Positions 25,525 through 33,771 of a stretch of DNA of 64,000 bases are shown piece by piece. Position numbers and translations under genes: made by a program. Where the stretch lies: contig CAWBNB010000010.1 in the NCBI GenBank assembly GCA_963789885.1, forward strand, positions 310,001 through 374,000, read 5' to 3'. Below the pieces are notes generated by a model. The model was not told the origin of the DNA, did not search any database, and saw only the letters and a list, made by a program, of their open reading frames with translations. Source of the stretch: DATEDA01 sp963789885 (GTDB lineage: Bacteria > Pseudomonadota > Gammaproteobacteria > Burkholderiales > SG8-39). Within the stretch, counting starts at the first letter, position 1; each line of letters starts with the position of its first letter.

Positions 25525-26400
25525 ATGAAAACCGTCCTGATCACCGGCGCAGCGGGCGACGTCGGCTCGCATCTGCGTCGCGAGCTCGCGGGCCGCTACA
25601 AGCTGCGCGTCTCGGACATCAAGCCGATCAAGGATCTCCGCAAGAACGAGAAGTTCGTGCGCGCCGACGTCTCGAAGCTGCCCGACATGCTGCGTGCGAC
25701 GAAGGGCGTCGACGCGATCGTGCACCTCGGCGCGTGGCCGGTCGAAGGCGACTGGCCACTCATCGTGTCGTCCAACATCGTCGGCGCGTACAACGGCTTC
25801 GAGGCAGCCCGCCGCAACGGCGTGAAGCGGGTGATCTTCGCCTCGTCGAACCACGCGGTGGGCTTCTACCGCCGGAACGAGACGATCGACCACCTCGCGC
25901 AGCCCCGGCCGGACAGTCGCTATGGCGTGTCCAAGGCGTTCGGCGAGGCGCTCGGCGCGCTCTACGCCCACAAGTACGGGCTCGAGGTGCTCGCGATCCG
26001 GATCGGCAACGTGAATCCGGAGCCGCTCGACAAGCGCCGGCTCGCGATCTGGGTCAGCCCGCGCGACATCGCCCAGCTGGTGTCGATCGGCATCGACCAC
26101 CCGGACATCAAGTTCGAGATCGTGTACGGTGTCTCCGACAACCAGCGCGCCTGGTACGACAACTCGAACGCGTACCGCCTCGGCTACCGGCCGCTCGACA
26201 AGAGCGAGGCGTACGCGGCCGGCATCCTCGCCAAGCATCAGGACAACCCGAACCCGCTCGTGGAGATGTACCAGGGCGGGACGTTCGTCGACGCCGAGGC
26301 CGGCGGCGACCCGAGCCGGTCGCGGCCGCTCCCGGGCCGCGCAAAGCGCGCAGCGAAGAAGCGGACGCCCCGAAAGAAGGCCGCCGGGAAGAAGAAATGA
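25525..26400 (+). CDS. uronate dehydrogenase-like NAD-dependent SDR
   Basis: Extended short-chain dehydrogenase, 291 residues, similar in pattern to Agrobacterium uronate dehydrogenase (oxidation of galacturonate or glucuronate to the aldarolactone). NAD motif GAAGDVGSHL, catalytic Ser in FASSNHAVGFY, YGVSK catalytic Tyr/Lys, and the C-terminal WYDNS and YQGGTFVDAE segments match that group. It has an extra Lys/Arg-rich tail of about 28 residues absent from the roughly 265-residue enzymes. First gene after the GntR-type operator; it overlaps the amidohydrolase gene by 4 nt, and the TRAP importer across the regulator would bring in the substrate. Confidence 0.85.
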   Translation: MKTVLITGAAGDVGSHLRRELAGRYKLRVSDIKPIKDLRKNEKFVRADVSKLPDMLRATKGVDAIVHLGAWPVEGDWPLIVSSNIVGAYNGFEAARRNGVKRVIFASSNHAVGFYRRNETIDHLAQPRPDSRYGVSKAFGEALGALYAHKYGLEVLAIRIGNVNPEPLDKRRLAIWVSPRDIAQLVSIGIDHPDIKFEIVYGVSDNQRAWYDNSNAYRLGYRPLDKSEAYAAGILAKHQDNPNPLVEMYQGGTFVDAEAGGDPSRSRPLPGRAKRAAKKRTPRKKAAGKKK

Positions 26401-27236
26401 CCGACCGCGCTCCCCGCCTCGCCGTGCCGCGCGGGACGTGCGACACGCACATGCACATCTACGACACCGCGGTGCCGAGCGCGCCCGGCGGGCCGCCGCT
26501 GCCGGGGCATTTCCCGGTGGACGCCTACCGCGCCCTGCAGCGCCGCCTCGGGCTCGAGCGCGTGATCGTCGTCCAGCCCAATGCCTATCAGGACGACAAC
26601 CGCGTCACCCTGGCGGCGATCGCGGCGCTCGGCCCCGGCGCGAAGGGCGTCGGCGTGGTGAAGCCCGGCGTCTCCGATTCCGAGCTCGACCGCCTGACGA
26701 AAGGCGGCATCGTCGCGCAGCGCATCTTCCAGCTGCCGAACGGCACCGTCGGATTCGACCGGATGGACGAGGTGATGGCGCGCGTGCACCCGTTCGGCTG
26801 GCACGCGAACATCCAGCTCGACGGCCGCGAGCTGCCGAAGTACGAATCGCAGATCAAGCGGCTCGCCGGCAAGTTCGTGATCGACCACGTCGGCAAGTAC
26901 CTCGAGCCGGTCACGCCGGATCACGAGGCGTTCCGGTCGCTGCTGCGTCTCCTCGACACCGGCCGCTGCTGGGTGAAGCTCTCGGCGGCGTACGAGACGT
27001 CGAAGACCGGCGCGCCGAAGTACGAGGACGTCGGACGGCTGGCGAAGGCGCTGGTGAAGCACGCGCCGGAACGGATGATGTGGGCGAGCAACTGGCCGCA
27101 TCCGTCCGCGCCGAAGGACGCGATGCCCGACGACGCGGACCTCGTCGACCTCCTCCTCGAATGGGCGCCGGACGACGCGACCCGCCGTCGGATCCTCGTC
27201 GACAACCCGGCGGCGTTCTATGGATTCGGCGCCTGA
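26397..27236 (+). CDS. amidohydrolase-2 family (aldarolactone isomerase/lactonase-like)
   Basis: Metal-dependent TIM-barrel hydrolase, 279 residues, with CDTHMHIYD (HxH), FVIDHVGKY (His) and WASNWPHPS where the family usually has TDWPH. The Asp of the metal site is replaced by Asn in that motif, as can occur in metal-independent members. In Agrobacterium a protein of this superfamily isomerises galactaro-lactone made by uronate dehydrogenase, which fits the ATGA overlap with the uronate-dehydrogenase-like gene here. A LigI-like lactonase role is the alternative. Confidence 0.85.
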   Translation: MTDRAPRLAVPRGTCDTHMHIYDTAVPSAPGGPPLPGHFPVDAYRALQRRLGLERVIVVQPNAYQDDNRVTLAAIAALGPGAKGVGVVKPGVSDSELDRLTKGGIVAQRIFQLPNGTVGFDRMDEVMARVHPFGWHANIQLDGRELPKYESQIKRLAGKFVIDHVGKYLEPVTPDHEAFRSLLRLLDTGRCWVKLSAAYETSKTGAPKYEDVGRLAKALVKHAPERMMWASNWPHPSAPKDAMPDDADLVDLLLEWAPDDATRRRILVDNPAAFYGFGA

Positions 27237-27678
27237 TGCCGCCGGCTTCCACGTCGCGGTCGGCGAGACCGCCGAGTTCTCGAAGACGCTGACCGAGACC
27301 GACCTCGCGCTCTTCAGTGCGATCTCGGGCGACTTCGATCCGATCCACGTCGACGAGGCCTATGCCCGCACCACGCCCTTCGGCCGCCGGATCGCGCACG
27401 GCATCCTCGCGATGGCACTCCTCTCCACCGTGTCGGCGATGATCAGCCGTCGCGCGCGCGAGCGTGGGAGCCGGGGAACCTCGGTGTCCCTGGGTTACGA
27501 CCGGATCAGGTTTCTGAAGCCGGTGTTCGTCGGCGACACGCTCACCGCGCGCTACACGATCCTCGAGCTCGACCCCGAGAGCCGCCGGAGCCGCTCGAAG
27601 GTCGAGGTGTTCCGGGACGGCAGCGAGCTCGCTGTGGTCGGCGAGCACGTCATGAAGTGGCTTCCGCCAGAGGCATGA
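27220..27678 (+). CDS. MaoC-like (R)-specific enoyl-CoA hydratase
   Basis: Hot-dog-fold hydratase of 152 residues. The hydratase-2 motif is clear in SGDFDPIHVDEAYARTTPFG (catalytic Asp and His) followed by RIAHGILAMALLS. PhaJ-type members supply (R)-3-hydroxyacyl-CoA for PHA synthesis, and this genome makes phasin, but acyl-CoA catabolism with the adjacent dehydrogenase is equally possible. It overlaps the upstream amidohydrolase by 17 nt and the downstream acyl-CoA dehydrogenase by 4 nt. Confidence 0.9.
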   Translation: MDSAPDAAGFHVAVGETAEFSKTLTETDLALFSAISGDFDPIHVDEAYARTTPFGRRIAHGILAMALLSTVSAMISRRARERGSRGTSVSLGYDRIRFLKPVFVGDTLTARYTILELDPESRRSRSKVEVFRDGSELAVVGEHVMKWLPPEA

Positions 27679-28811
27679 CACCCCTTCTCGCCGAGCGCCA
27701 CGTGCAGATCCGCGACGCGGTACGCCGCTTCGCCGGCGAGCGCATCCGCCCGGTCGCAAACGAGCTCGATGACTCGGAGCGTTTCCCGGCCGAGCTGTAC
27801 GCGGAGATGGCGGGGCTCGGGCTCTTCGGCATCGCGATACCCGAGGCGCTTGGCGGCGCGGGCGGGGACGCCCTCGCCTACGCCGTCGTGATGGAGGAGC
27901 TCGCGCGGGGCTACGCCTCGGTCGCCGACCAGTGCGGCCTGGTGGAGCTCGTCGGCACGCTGCTCGCCGCGTACGGCACGCCCGAGCAGCAGGAGCGCTA
28001 CCTCCGGCCGTTGCTGAAGGCCGAGCGACGTTGTGCGTATGCGCTCACCGAGGCGGAGGCGGGCTCCGATCTCTCGAATCTGCGCAGCACGGCGACGCGC
28101 ACCGCCGACGGGTGGACGCTCACAGGCAGCAAGCTCTGGATCCACAACGCTCCGGTCTGCGACTTCGCATGCGTGCTCGCGCGCACCGATCCGGCCGCGG
28201 GCCATCGCGGGATGAGCATCTTCCTCGTCGACCGGGATTCGCCCGGCTTCGGGGTCGGGCGGAAGGAGCACAAGATGGGTCAGCGCGCCTCGCAGGTCGG
28301 CGCGCTCGAGTTCAGCGACGTACACCTCCCGGCCGGCGCGCTGCTCGGCCCCGAAGGTCGTGGCTTCCACCTGATGATGAGCGTGCTCGACAAGGGCCGC
28401 ATCGGCATCGGCGCGCTCGCGGTGGGGATCGTGCAGGCCGCACTCGATGCGTCGATCGACTACGCCAAGGTGCGCCGCCAGTTCGACAAGCCGATCGCCG
28501 AGTTCCAGGCGGTGCAATGGATGATCGCGGACATGGCGAAGGACGCGCATGCGGCGCGACTGATGGTGCACGCTGCGGCGGTGAAGCTCGATGCGGGCGA
28601 ACGCGCCACGATCGAGGCGTCGATGGCGAAGTGCTTCGCCGCCGACGCCGCCGTCGCCCATACCGCGAACGCCGTGCAGATCCACGGCGGCTCCGGTTAC
28701 ATCCGCGGGTGCGAGGTCGAGCGCCTCTACCGCGACGCGAAGATCACCCAGATCTACGAGGGCACGAACCAGATCCAGCGGATGATCATCGCGCGTCAGC
28801 TGCTCGGCTGA
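27675..28811 (+). CDS. acyl-CoA dehydrogenase
   Basis: FAD flavoprotein that introduces the alpha,beta double bond in an acyl-CoA, 378 residues. The ATG at 27675 overlaps the MaoC stop (ATGA); a GTG at 27657 is an alternative. Motifs: CAYALTEAEAGSDLSNLRSTA, the YAKVRRQFDKPIAEFQAVQWMIADM segment, and the C-terminal QIHGGSGYIRGCEVERLYRDAKITQIYEGTNQIQ with the catalytic Glu of YEGTNQIQ. With MaoC it forms a dehydrogenation-hydration pair for a short or branched acyl-CoA. Confidence 0.94.
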   Translation: MTPLLAERHVQIRDAVRRFAGERIRPVANELDDSERFPAELYAEMAGLGLFGIAIPEALGGAGGDALAYAVVMEELARGYASVADQCGLVELVGTLLAAYGTPEQQERYLRPLLKAERRCAYALTEAEAGSDLSNLRSTATRTADGWTLTGSKLWIHNAPVCDFACVLARTDPAAGHRGMSIFLVDRDSPGFGVGRKEHKMGQRASQVGALEFSDVHLPAGALLGPEGRGFHLMMSVLDKGRIGIGALAVGIVQAALDASIDYAKVRRQFDKPIAEFQAVQWMIADMAKDAHAARLMVHAAAVKLDAGERATIEASMAKCFAADAAVAHTANAVQIHGGSGYIRGCEVERLYRDAKITQIYEGTNQIQRMIIARQLLG

Positions 28812-28831
28812 CCGGGCCGGCGTCGCTCCGG

Positions 28832-29725
28832 CTACTTCTTCTGCCGCGCTTCGACCGTCGCGGACTCGATCTCGTAATAGCGGTCGAGATCGATCAGGTC
28901 TTCCACCGCCTGCCGCGAAGCGACGTATTCCGCATTCGTCATGCCGGAATACCGGCCGGTCGCGCGCAGCTCGGCGAGCGCCTGCTTCAGGAAGTGGAAG
29001 GCCGTGCAAAGCACGACTTGCGCCTCGATGCAGGCGACGTAGCCCATCTGCTGCAGCTCCTGCCGCGTGAAAATCGGCCGACCGTCGCGGTTGCCGCGGC
29101 TCTGCACGTACACGAGGGGCAGCCGGCAGACCCGCGGCGCCTGCTCCGCCTCGGCGGGATTGCGCGGGAAGAGCAGGCCGAGATCCGCCCCGGCGTCGGC
29201 GGCGCGGTTGAGCCGCATGCTCGCCTCGTCCAGGCCGAGCGCCCGGCACGTATCGGTGCGCGCGATGATGACGAAATCCGGATCGCTCTCGTCGCGCTGG
29301 CGAATTGCGTACCGGATCTTCTCCTCGAACGCCTCGACCGGGATGCCGTGCACCTCGTACTTGTGGTAGTGCGCCCGCTTCGGATAGAGCTGGTCCTCGA
29401 TGTGCACGCCAGCGACGCCGGCACGGATGAACTCGCGCACCGTGCGCATCGTGTGCAGCGGCTCGCCGAAGCCGGCACCGGCGTCGGCGACGAGCGGAAT
29501 GTCGATCCGCCGCGCGATCTCGCCGGCGAGGTCGACCTGCTCGGTCATCGTGAGCAGCGGCTCGGTGACCGCCTTCGAGCCGCCGGTGACGTAGCCCCCG
29601 ACGTACGCCGCCTCGAAGCCGAGCGACTGGACGAGCCGCCCGCCGAGCGCGTCGTACACCGAAGGCATGTGCAGGAACGTCTTGTCGCGGACGAGTTGCC
29701 GCAGCCGGGTGGTCGTGTTCTGCAC
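28832..29725 (-). CDS. isocitrate lyase/PEP mutase-family protein
   Basis: 297-residue TIM-barrel lyase of the PEP mutase/2-methylisocitrate lyase/oxaloacetate decarboxylase superfamily. Metal-binding Asp in PLVADAGAGFG and the HIEDQLYPKRAHYHK segment are visible; the latter replaces the KKCGH motif of true isocitrate lyases, so a 2-methylisocitrate-, dimethylmalate- or oxaloacetate-type reaction is more likely. GTG start. Last gene of the nine-gene minus operon that starts with the TauD-like gene, probably giving the final C-C cleavage of that pathway. Confidence 0.87.
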   Translation of the reverse strand: MQNTTTRLRQLVRDKTFLHMPSVYDALGGRLVQSLGFEAAYVGGYVTGGSKAVTEPLLTMTEQVDLAGEIARRIDIPLVADAGAGFGEPLHTMRTVREFIRAGVAGVHIEDQLYPKRAHYHKYEVHGIPVEAFEEKIRYAIRQRDESDPDFVIIARTDTCRALGLDEASMRLNRAADAGADLGLLFPRNPAEAEQAPRVCRLPLVYVQSRGNRDGRPIFTRQELQQMGYVACIEAQVVLCTAFHFLKQALAELRATGRYSGMTNAEYVASRQAVEDLIDLDRYYEIESATVEARQKK

Positions 29726-29738
29726 GCGTGTTCCGCCT

Positions 29739-30038
29739 CTAGAGCTTCATCGGGTCGATGCCGGCCTTCGCGATGCGCTCCTGGTGTTCCTTCGGCAGCA
29801 GGGCGTGCACCTCGAAGGTCGCCGGCACGCACTCGGACCACTGGTTGATGAGCTTGTGCAGCGTCTCCGGCGAATCGACGTCGAAGATGATGACCGCGCC
29901 GCGGCCGAGCTTCGTGTAGATGTGCTTCGCGGTGCCGGCGGCGGCGAGCGCGTTCACCCAGTCCCACCACTGCTTCTGGCCTTCGCGCGCGACCGAGGGC
30001 TTGTCGGCACGCGGGGTGCTGATCACGAGGTAGTGCAT
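29739..30038 (-). CDS. small ferredoxin-like-fold protein (muconolactone isomerase-like/DUF3303-like)
   Basis: 99-residue protein beginning MHYLVISTPRADK. The pattern of a beta strand, a long helix, a GRGAVIIFDVDSPETLHKLI segment and a C-terminal VHALLPKEH resembles the dimeric alpha-beta barrel of muconolactone isomerase and DUF3303 proteins. Catalytic residues cannot be assigned with confidence. It sits between the SMP-30 gene (20 nt) and the lyase gene (13 nt) in one operon, so it may isomerise a lactone intermediate. Confidence 0.6.
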   Translation of the reverse strand: MHYLVISTPRADKPSVAREGQKQWWDWVNALAAAGTAKHIYTKLGRGAVIIFDVDSPETLHKLINQWSECVPATFEVHALLPKEHQERIAKAGIDPMKL

Positions 30039-30058
30039 GCGGTCTCCGTGGAGGGCGT

Positions 30059-31006
30059 TCAGGCGGTGAGCCGCAGCCCGGGGCGCGGCCAGTCCATCTC
30101 GACGAGCTGCCCGGCGTAGGACAGGGTGATGTAGGCCTTCCTGAGATCCGGCCCGCCGAAGCAGATGTTGGTCACGTGCGTGTCGCCCGGCACCGGCACG
30201 AACTGCGCTTCGCCGCCGTTCACCGGGCAGACCGTGATGCCCCCCTTGTCGAGCGTCGCGACGCAGACGTCGCCGTTCGCCTCGACCGCGAGCGAGTCGA
30301 AGCGCCGGTAGTCCGGCGAACCCCAAACGAGCCGGCTGCCGTGCGGCGATGCCGGCGAGGCGGTCGCGGGTCTGGCGAGCTCGCCCGGGCCTTTGAGATC
30401 CCACGCCCACAGGCGCGCCGACTCAGTCTCGGCGACATACAGCGTCTTCCCGTCGGGCGACAGCCCCACGCCGTTCGGCTTGTGGATCGGGAACACCACC
30501 TCGCGGATGGCGGAGCCGTCCATCCTGCCGTAGCAGACGCTGCCGCGATCCCAGTCGCGATGGCGCGTCTTGCCGGGATCGGTGAACCAGAAGCCGCCGT
30601 GCGCGTCGAACACGATGTCGTTCGGTCCGCGGATCTTCGCGCTGCCGACGCGGTCGTAGACGGTCTCGAACTTGCCGGTCTCGATGTTGACCCGCTCGAT
30701 CCGGCCGGTGACGTAGTCGTCGGGCGTGCCCGCGGTGACCCAGCGCCCGTCGGCGCGCTGTGTGAACGCGAAGCCGCCGTTGTTCGCGACGTAGCAGTGC
30801 CCGTCCGGTCCCATCGCCGCGCCGTTCGGGCCGCCGCCGAGGTTGGCGACGATGTGCTTCCGGCCGTCGGGCCAGATCCGCGTCAGCGTCTTGCGGCGGA
30901 TCTCGACTACCAGCAGGCTGCCGTCGCCCACCCACACCGGCCCTTCCGGGAACCACAGGTCCTCGGCCACCACCCGCACCTTCGGAACGTTGTCTCTCGC
31001 AGTCAC
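30059..31006 (-). CDS. SMP-30/gluconolactonase/LRE-family lactonase
   Basis: Six-bladed beta-propeller lactone hydrolase, 315 residues. The metal ligands fall in the usual motifs: Glu in WFPEGPVW, Asn in RGPNDIVFD and Asp in RFDSLAVEANGD; HKPNGVGLSPDG is also typical. GTG start with AGGAG 8 nt upstream. It probably opens a sugar- or hydroxy-acid lactone made earlier in the same operon, before or after the 2-hydroxyacid dehydrogenase whose gene lies 11 nt upstream. Confidence 0.9.
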   Translation of the reverse strand: MTARDNVPKVRVVAEDLWFPEGPVWVGDGSLLVVEIRRKTLTRIWPDGRKHIVANLGGGPNGAAMGPDGHCYVANNGGFAFTQRADGRWVTAGTPDDYVTGRIERVNIETGKFETVYDRVGSAKIRGPNDIVFDAHGGFWFTDPGKTRHRDWDRGSVCYGRMDGSAIREVVFPIHKPNGVGLSPDGKTLYVAETESARLWAWDLKGPGELARPATASPASPHGSRLVWGSPDYRRFDSLAVEANGDVCVATLDKGGITVCPVNGGEAQFVPVPGDTHVTNICFGGPDLRKAYITLSYAGQLVEMDWPRPGLRLTA

Positions 31007-31017
31007 GTCGGGATCTC

Positions 31018-32013
31018 CTATTGCTTCGGGGCGCCGACCGGCACCACCACGTCCGCCGGCGCCAGCGCCTCGCCGCGGAGGAACCGCAGGATGTTGCCGA
31101 TCGCGTGGCGGGCCACGTTCTCGACGTTGTCGAACACCGCGCCGCCGGTATGCGGCGTCGCGATCACCTGGTCGAGCTTGAGCAGCGGGTTGTCCGGCGA
31201 CGGCGGCTCGGGATCGAAGGCGTCGAGCCCCGCGCCGCGGAGCTTCCCGGCCACGAGCGCGTCGTACAGTGCCCGCTCGTCGACCAACTCGCCGCGCGCG
31301 GTGTTGATCAGGACCGCGCCGTGCTTCATCTTCGCGATGGCAGCGGCGTCGATGATCCTTCCCGTCTGCGGCGTGAAGGGCGCGTGCAGGCTGAGGATGT
31401 CGCTCTCGGCGAGGAGCCGCTCAAGCGGCACGTAGCTCGCGCCGAGCGCCGCCTCGGTCGCCTCATCGGCGCGACGGGCGTCGAAATACGCGACGCGGCA
31501 CTCGAAGCCGCGCAGCCGCTGTGCGACCTTGCGGCCGATGTTGCCGAAGCCGACGAGCCCCACGGTCTTGTTGGCGATCTGGTAGCCGATCTCGCGCATC
31601 TCCGCCTTCAACCAGACGCCGCGGCGCAGCGCGGCGTCGACCTGCGCGAGGCGCCGGTAGACGCCGAGCATCAGCCCGATCGTCAGCTCGGCCACCGGCC
31701 CGGCGTTGGAGCCGGCGGTGATCGCGAGCGGGATCCCCTTGCGTCGTGCCGCCTCGACGTCGATGCGATCGACGCCGATGCCCCATTTCTCGATGAAGCG
31801 CAGCTGCCTCGCGTGCGCGAGCATCGGCGCGGTCACCGCCGCCCACCCGGCGAGGATGATCTCGGCGCCTTCGACGAGCGCCATCTGCTCGGCGTCGTCA
31901 TAGCTCGTCGCGAAGTGGAGGTCGAGTTCGGCCGGCGCGGTGCGACGCACGACCTCGCGCACGGCTGGTGCCCAGACGTCGAGGCAGGCGACGTAGTGGC
32001 CCACGCCGGTCAC
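31018..32013 (-). CDS. D-isomer-specific 2-hydroxyacid dehydrogenase
   Basis: 331-residue NAD-dependent dehydrogenase. Rossmann motif GLVGFGNIGRKVA; catalytic Arg in NTARGELVDE, Glu in FDPEPPS and His in ATPHTGGAVF. The GTG at 32013 overlaps the TGA of the AtuA C-terminal-like gene (GTGA); the longer open frame upstream is not coding. The substrate is probably a 2-hydroxy or 2-oxo acid in the pathway of this operon; it is a paralogue of the gene at 5287. Confidence 0.92.
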   Translation of the reverse strand: MTGVGHYVACLDVWAPAVREVVRRTAPAELDLHFATSYDDAEQMALVEGAEIILAGWAAVTAPMLAHARQLRFIEKWGIGVDRIDVEAARRKGIPLAITAGSNAGPVAELTIGLMLGVYRRLAQVDAALRRGVWLKAEMREIGYQIANKTVGLVGFGNIGRKVAQRLRGFECRVAYFDARRADEATEAALGASYVPLERLLAESDILSLHAPFTPQTGRIIDAAAIAKMKHGAVLINTARGELVDERALYDALVAGKLRGAGLDAFDPEPPSPDNPLLKLDQVIATPHTGGAVFDNVENVARHAIGNILRFLRGEALAPADVVVPVGAPKQ

Positions 32014-32324
32014 GCCCCCGGCAGCTCGATCGTCAGCATCAGGCTGCTGAGCGACTTGCCGTGTGGATCCTGCGCGAGCGAACGCGTCACGCCGCCGCCG
32101 AGCGCCCCTTCGATGACGAAGTTGAGCGCCTGCAGCTTCGGCAGCTCGTACCGGCGGACCGGGCCCTTGGCGATGTGCGCGAACGCCCGCATCACGCGCT
32201 CTTCGGTCAGCTGCTCGCGCAGCAGCTTCCAGCCCGCCGCGTCGTAGGCGATCGCCGAGATATTGGAGATGTCGCCCTTGTCGCCCGCGCGGCAGTGCGC
32301 GATGTCCCAGACCCGTAGCGTCAC
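32010..32324 (-). CDS. AtuA C-terminal-domain-like small protein
   Basis: 104-residue protein with the sequence pattern of the C-terminal domain that is fused to the DUF1446/AtuA domain in some bacteria (WDIAHCRAGDKGDISNISAIAYD near its start). Here it is a separate gene downstream of the AtuA N-terminal gene, so the two probably act as subunits. The GTG at 32324 has GGAGG 7 nt upstream; the GTG at 32330 is too close to it. Confidence 0.82.
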   Translation of the reverse strand: MTLRVWDIAHCRAGDKGDISNISAIAYDAAGWKLLREQLTEERVMRAFAHIAKGPVRRYELPKLQALNFVIEGALGGGVTRSLAQDPHGKSLSSLMLTIELPGA

Positions 32325-32334
32325 GTTCACTCCT

Positions 32335-32403
32335 CCACGACACGAGGGAGCAAGCCCCCTCGTACTCCCCGAACCCACGAGACTGCCGCCTGCGGCGTCG
32401 GTT
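32335..32403. repeat. dispersed intergenic repeat, copy A
   Basis: An approximately 65-bp sequence in the gap between the two AtuA-related genes, with a hairpin (ACGAGGG/CCCTCGT), then a CGTACTCCCCGAAC-like core and a GCCGCCTGCGGCGTC-like palindromic tail. A clearly related copy is at about 49338-49396, by my alignment roughly 80% identical with small gaps. Confidence 0.55.
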
Positions 32404-32408
32404 TCACG

Positions 32409-33758
32409 TCAAGCCTCCTTTACGACGACCTGCCCATCGACCAGCGCGCGCGGCAGCAGCACCGACTGGACGGCGAGGATCTCGCGCACGATCGGATCGG
32501 AACCGCCGCCGCCGCTCCCGGGTCCGTTGACGTGCAGCGCGCGTACCTCGAAGCCCACTGCCTCCGCCGCCTTGCGGTCGGTCGTGCGCATCGCGAGACG
32601 CAGGCGTACCTCATAAGGCTCGGGCCTCGCCTCCGGCTGCCCGTGCAGGCTCGACATGCCGATGAGGTCGACGCGCACTTCCGAGTACTTCAAGCCGCGA
32701 TCCTTGAGCCGCTGCTGCACCACTTCGGCAGCCCACTTCGCCTTCTCCACCGCGTGGATGCCGGCATAGGAGATCTGACCTTCCCCGATATAACCGTCGT
32801 CGTAGCCCACCGTGACCTTGTAAGTGGGCGTCCGCGGCCGCGCTGTCGCGCCCCAGACGCGGACGCGGTCGCGGCCGTCCTGCGCCATCTCGAGGTCGGT
32901 GACGTCGAGCACGCAGTCCGGGGTAATGTACGCCGCGGGGTCGTGCAGCTCGTACAGCAGCTGCTCCTTGCAGGTGGCGAGGTCGACGCGCCCGCCGCTG
33001 CCCTCGGTCTTGGAGATCCAGAAGCCCCCCTCGGCGGTCATGTCGGCATAGGGGAACCCGAGGCGTGCGAGGTCCGGCACTTCCTTCTTGCCGGGATCGC
33101 CGAAGCAGCCGCCGCTCACCTGGGCCGCGCACTCGAGCAGGTGACCCGCGGCGGTGGCGGCCGCCATGCGCGGCCAGTCGTCGTAGCGCCAGCCGAAGTG
33201 GTGCATCGCCGGGGCGACGAAGAGCGAGGGATCGGCGACCCGGCCGGTGATCACGACCTGCGCCCGCGTCTCGAGCGCGCGGCAGATGACGTCGGCGCCG
33301 AGATATGCGTTGCCGGAGACCATTCTGGGCAGCAGCGATTCGAGCGGCTTGCCGGATTCCATCAGCGGCAGCTGCGGCTGCCGGCGGAGGATCTCCGCGA
33401 CGTCGTCGCCGAGCACCACCGCGCAGCTCACCTCGGGGAGGCCGAGGTCCTTGGCGTGACGCCGGACGTCGCGCGCCGCGGCGGTCGGGTTCGCGGCGCC
33501 CATGTTGCTGACGATCCGCACGCCGTTCTTCAGGCACGCCGGCAGCACCGCCCCCATCCGGTCGAGCAGCCGCGGCGTATAGCCCTTGTCGGGATTCTTC
33601 AGCCGGGTGAGGTTCTCGCGCGCGATCGTGCGCTCGGCGAGGCACTCGAACGCGAGATAGTCGATCTCGCCCCGCTCGGCGAGCTCGACTGCCGGCGCGA
33701 TCCGGTCGTCGGCAAAGCTCGATCCCGCGCCGACTCGAAGAATCCCTTTCGGTTTCAT
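32409..33758 (-). CDS. acyclic terpene utilization AtuA family (DUF1446) protein
   Basis: 449-residue protein of the AtuA/DUF1446 family, starting GILRVGAGSSFADDRI, with the conserved GRVADPSLFVAP and YADMTAEGGFW segments. AtuA is needed for citronellol and geraniol use in Pseudomonas but its reaction is not well defined; many relatives lie beside CoA-pathway or organic-acid genes, as here. It is expressed with its C-terminal-like partner 84 nt downstream and two Bug receptors upstream. The terpene name should not be taken as function. Confidence 0.9.
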   Translation of the reverse strand: MKPKGILRVGAGSSFADDRIAPAVELAERGEIDYLAFECLAERTIARENLTRLKNPDKGYTPRLLDRMGAVLPACLKNGVRIVSNMGAANPTAAARDVRRHAKDLGLPEVSCAVVLGDDVAEILRRQPQLPLMESGKPLESLLPRMVSGNAYLGADVICRALETRAQVVITGRVADPSLFVAPAMHHFGWRYDDWPRMAAATAAGHLLECAAQVSGGCFGDPGKKEVPDLARLGFPYADMTAEGGFWISKTEGSGGRVDLATCKEQLLYELHDPAAYITPDCVLDVTDLEMAQDGRDRVRVWGATARPRTPTYKVTVGYDDGYIGEGQISYAGIHAVEKAKWAAEVVQQRLKDRGLKYSEVRVDLIGMSSLHGQPEARPEPYEVRLRLAMRTTDRKAAEAVGFEVRALHVNGPGSGGGGSDPIVREILAVQSVLLPRALVDGQVVVKEA

Positions 33759-33771
33759 GTCTCGCTCCGTA

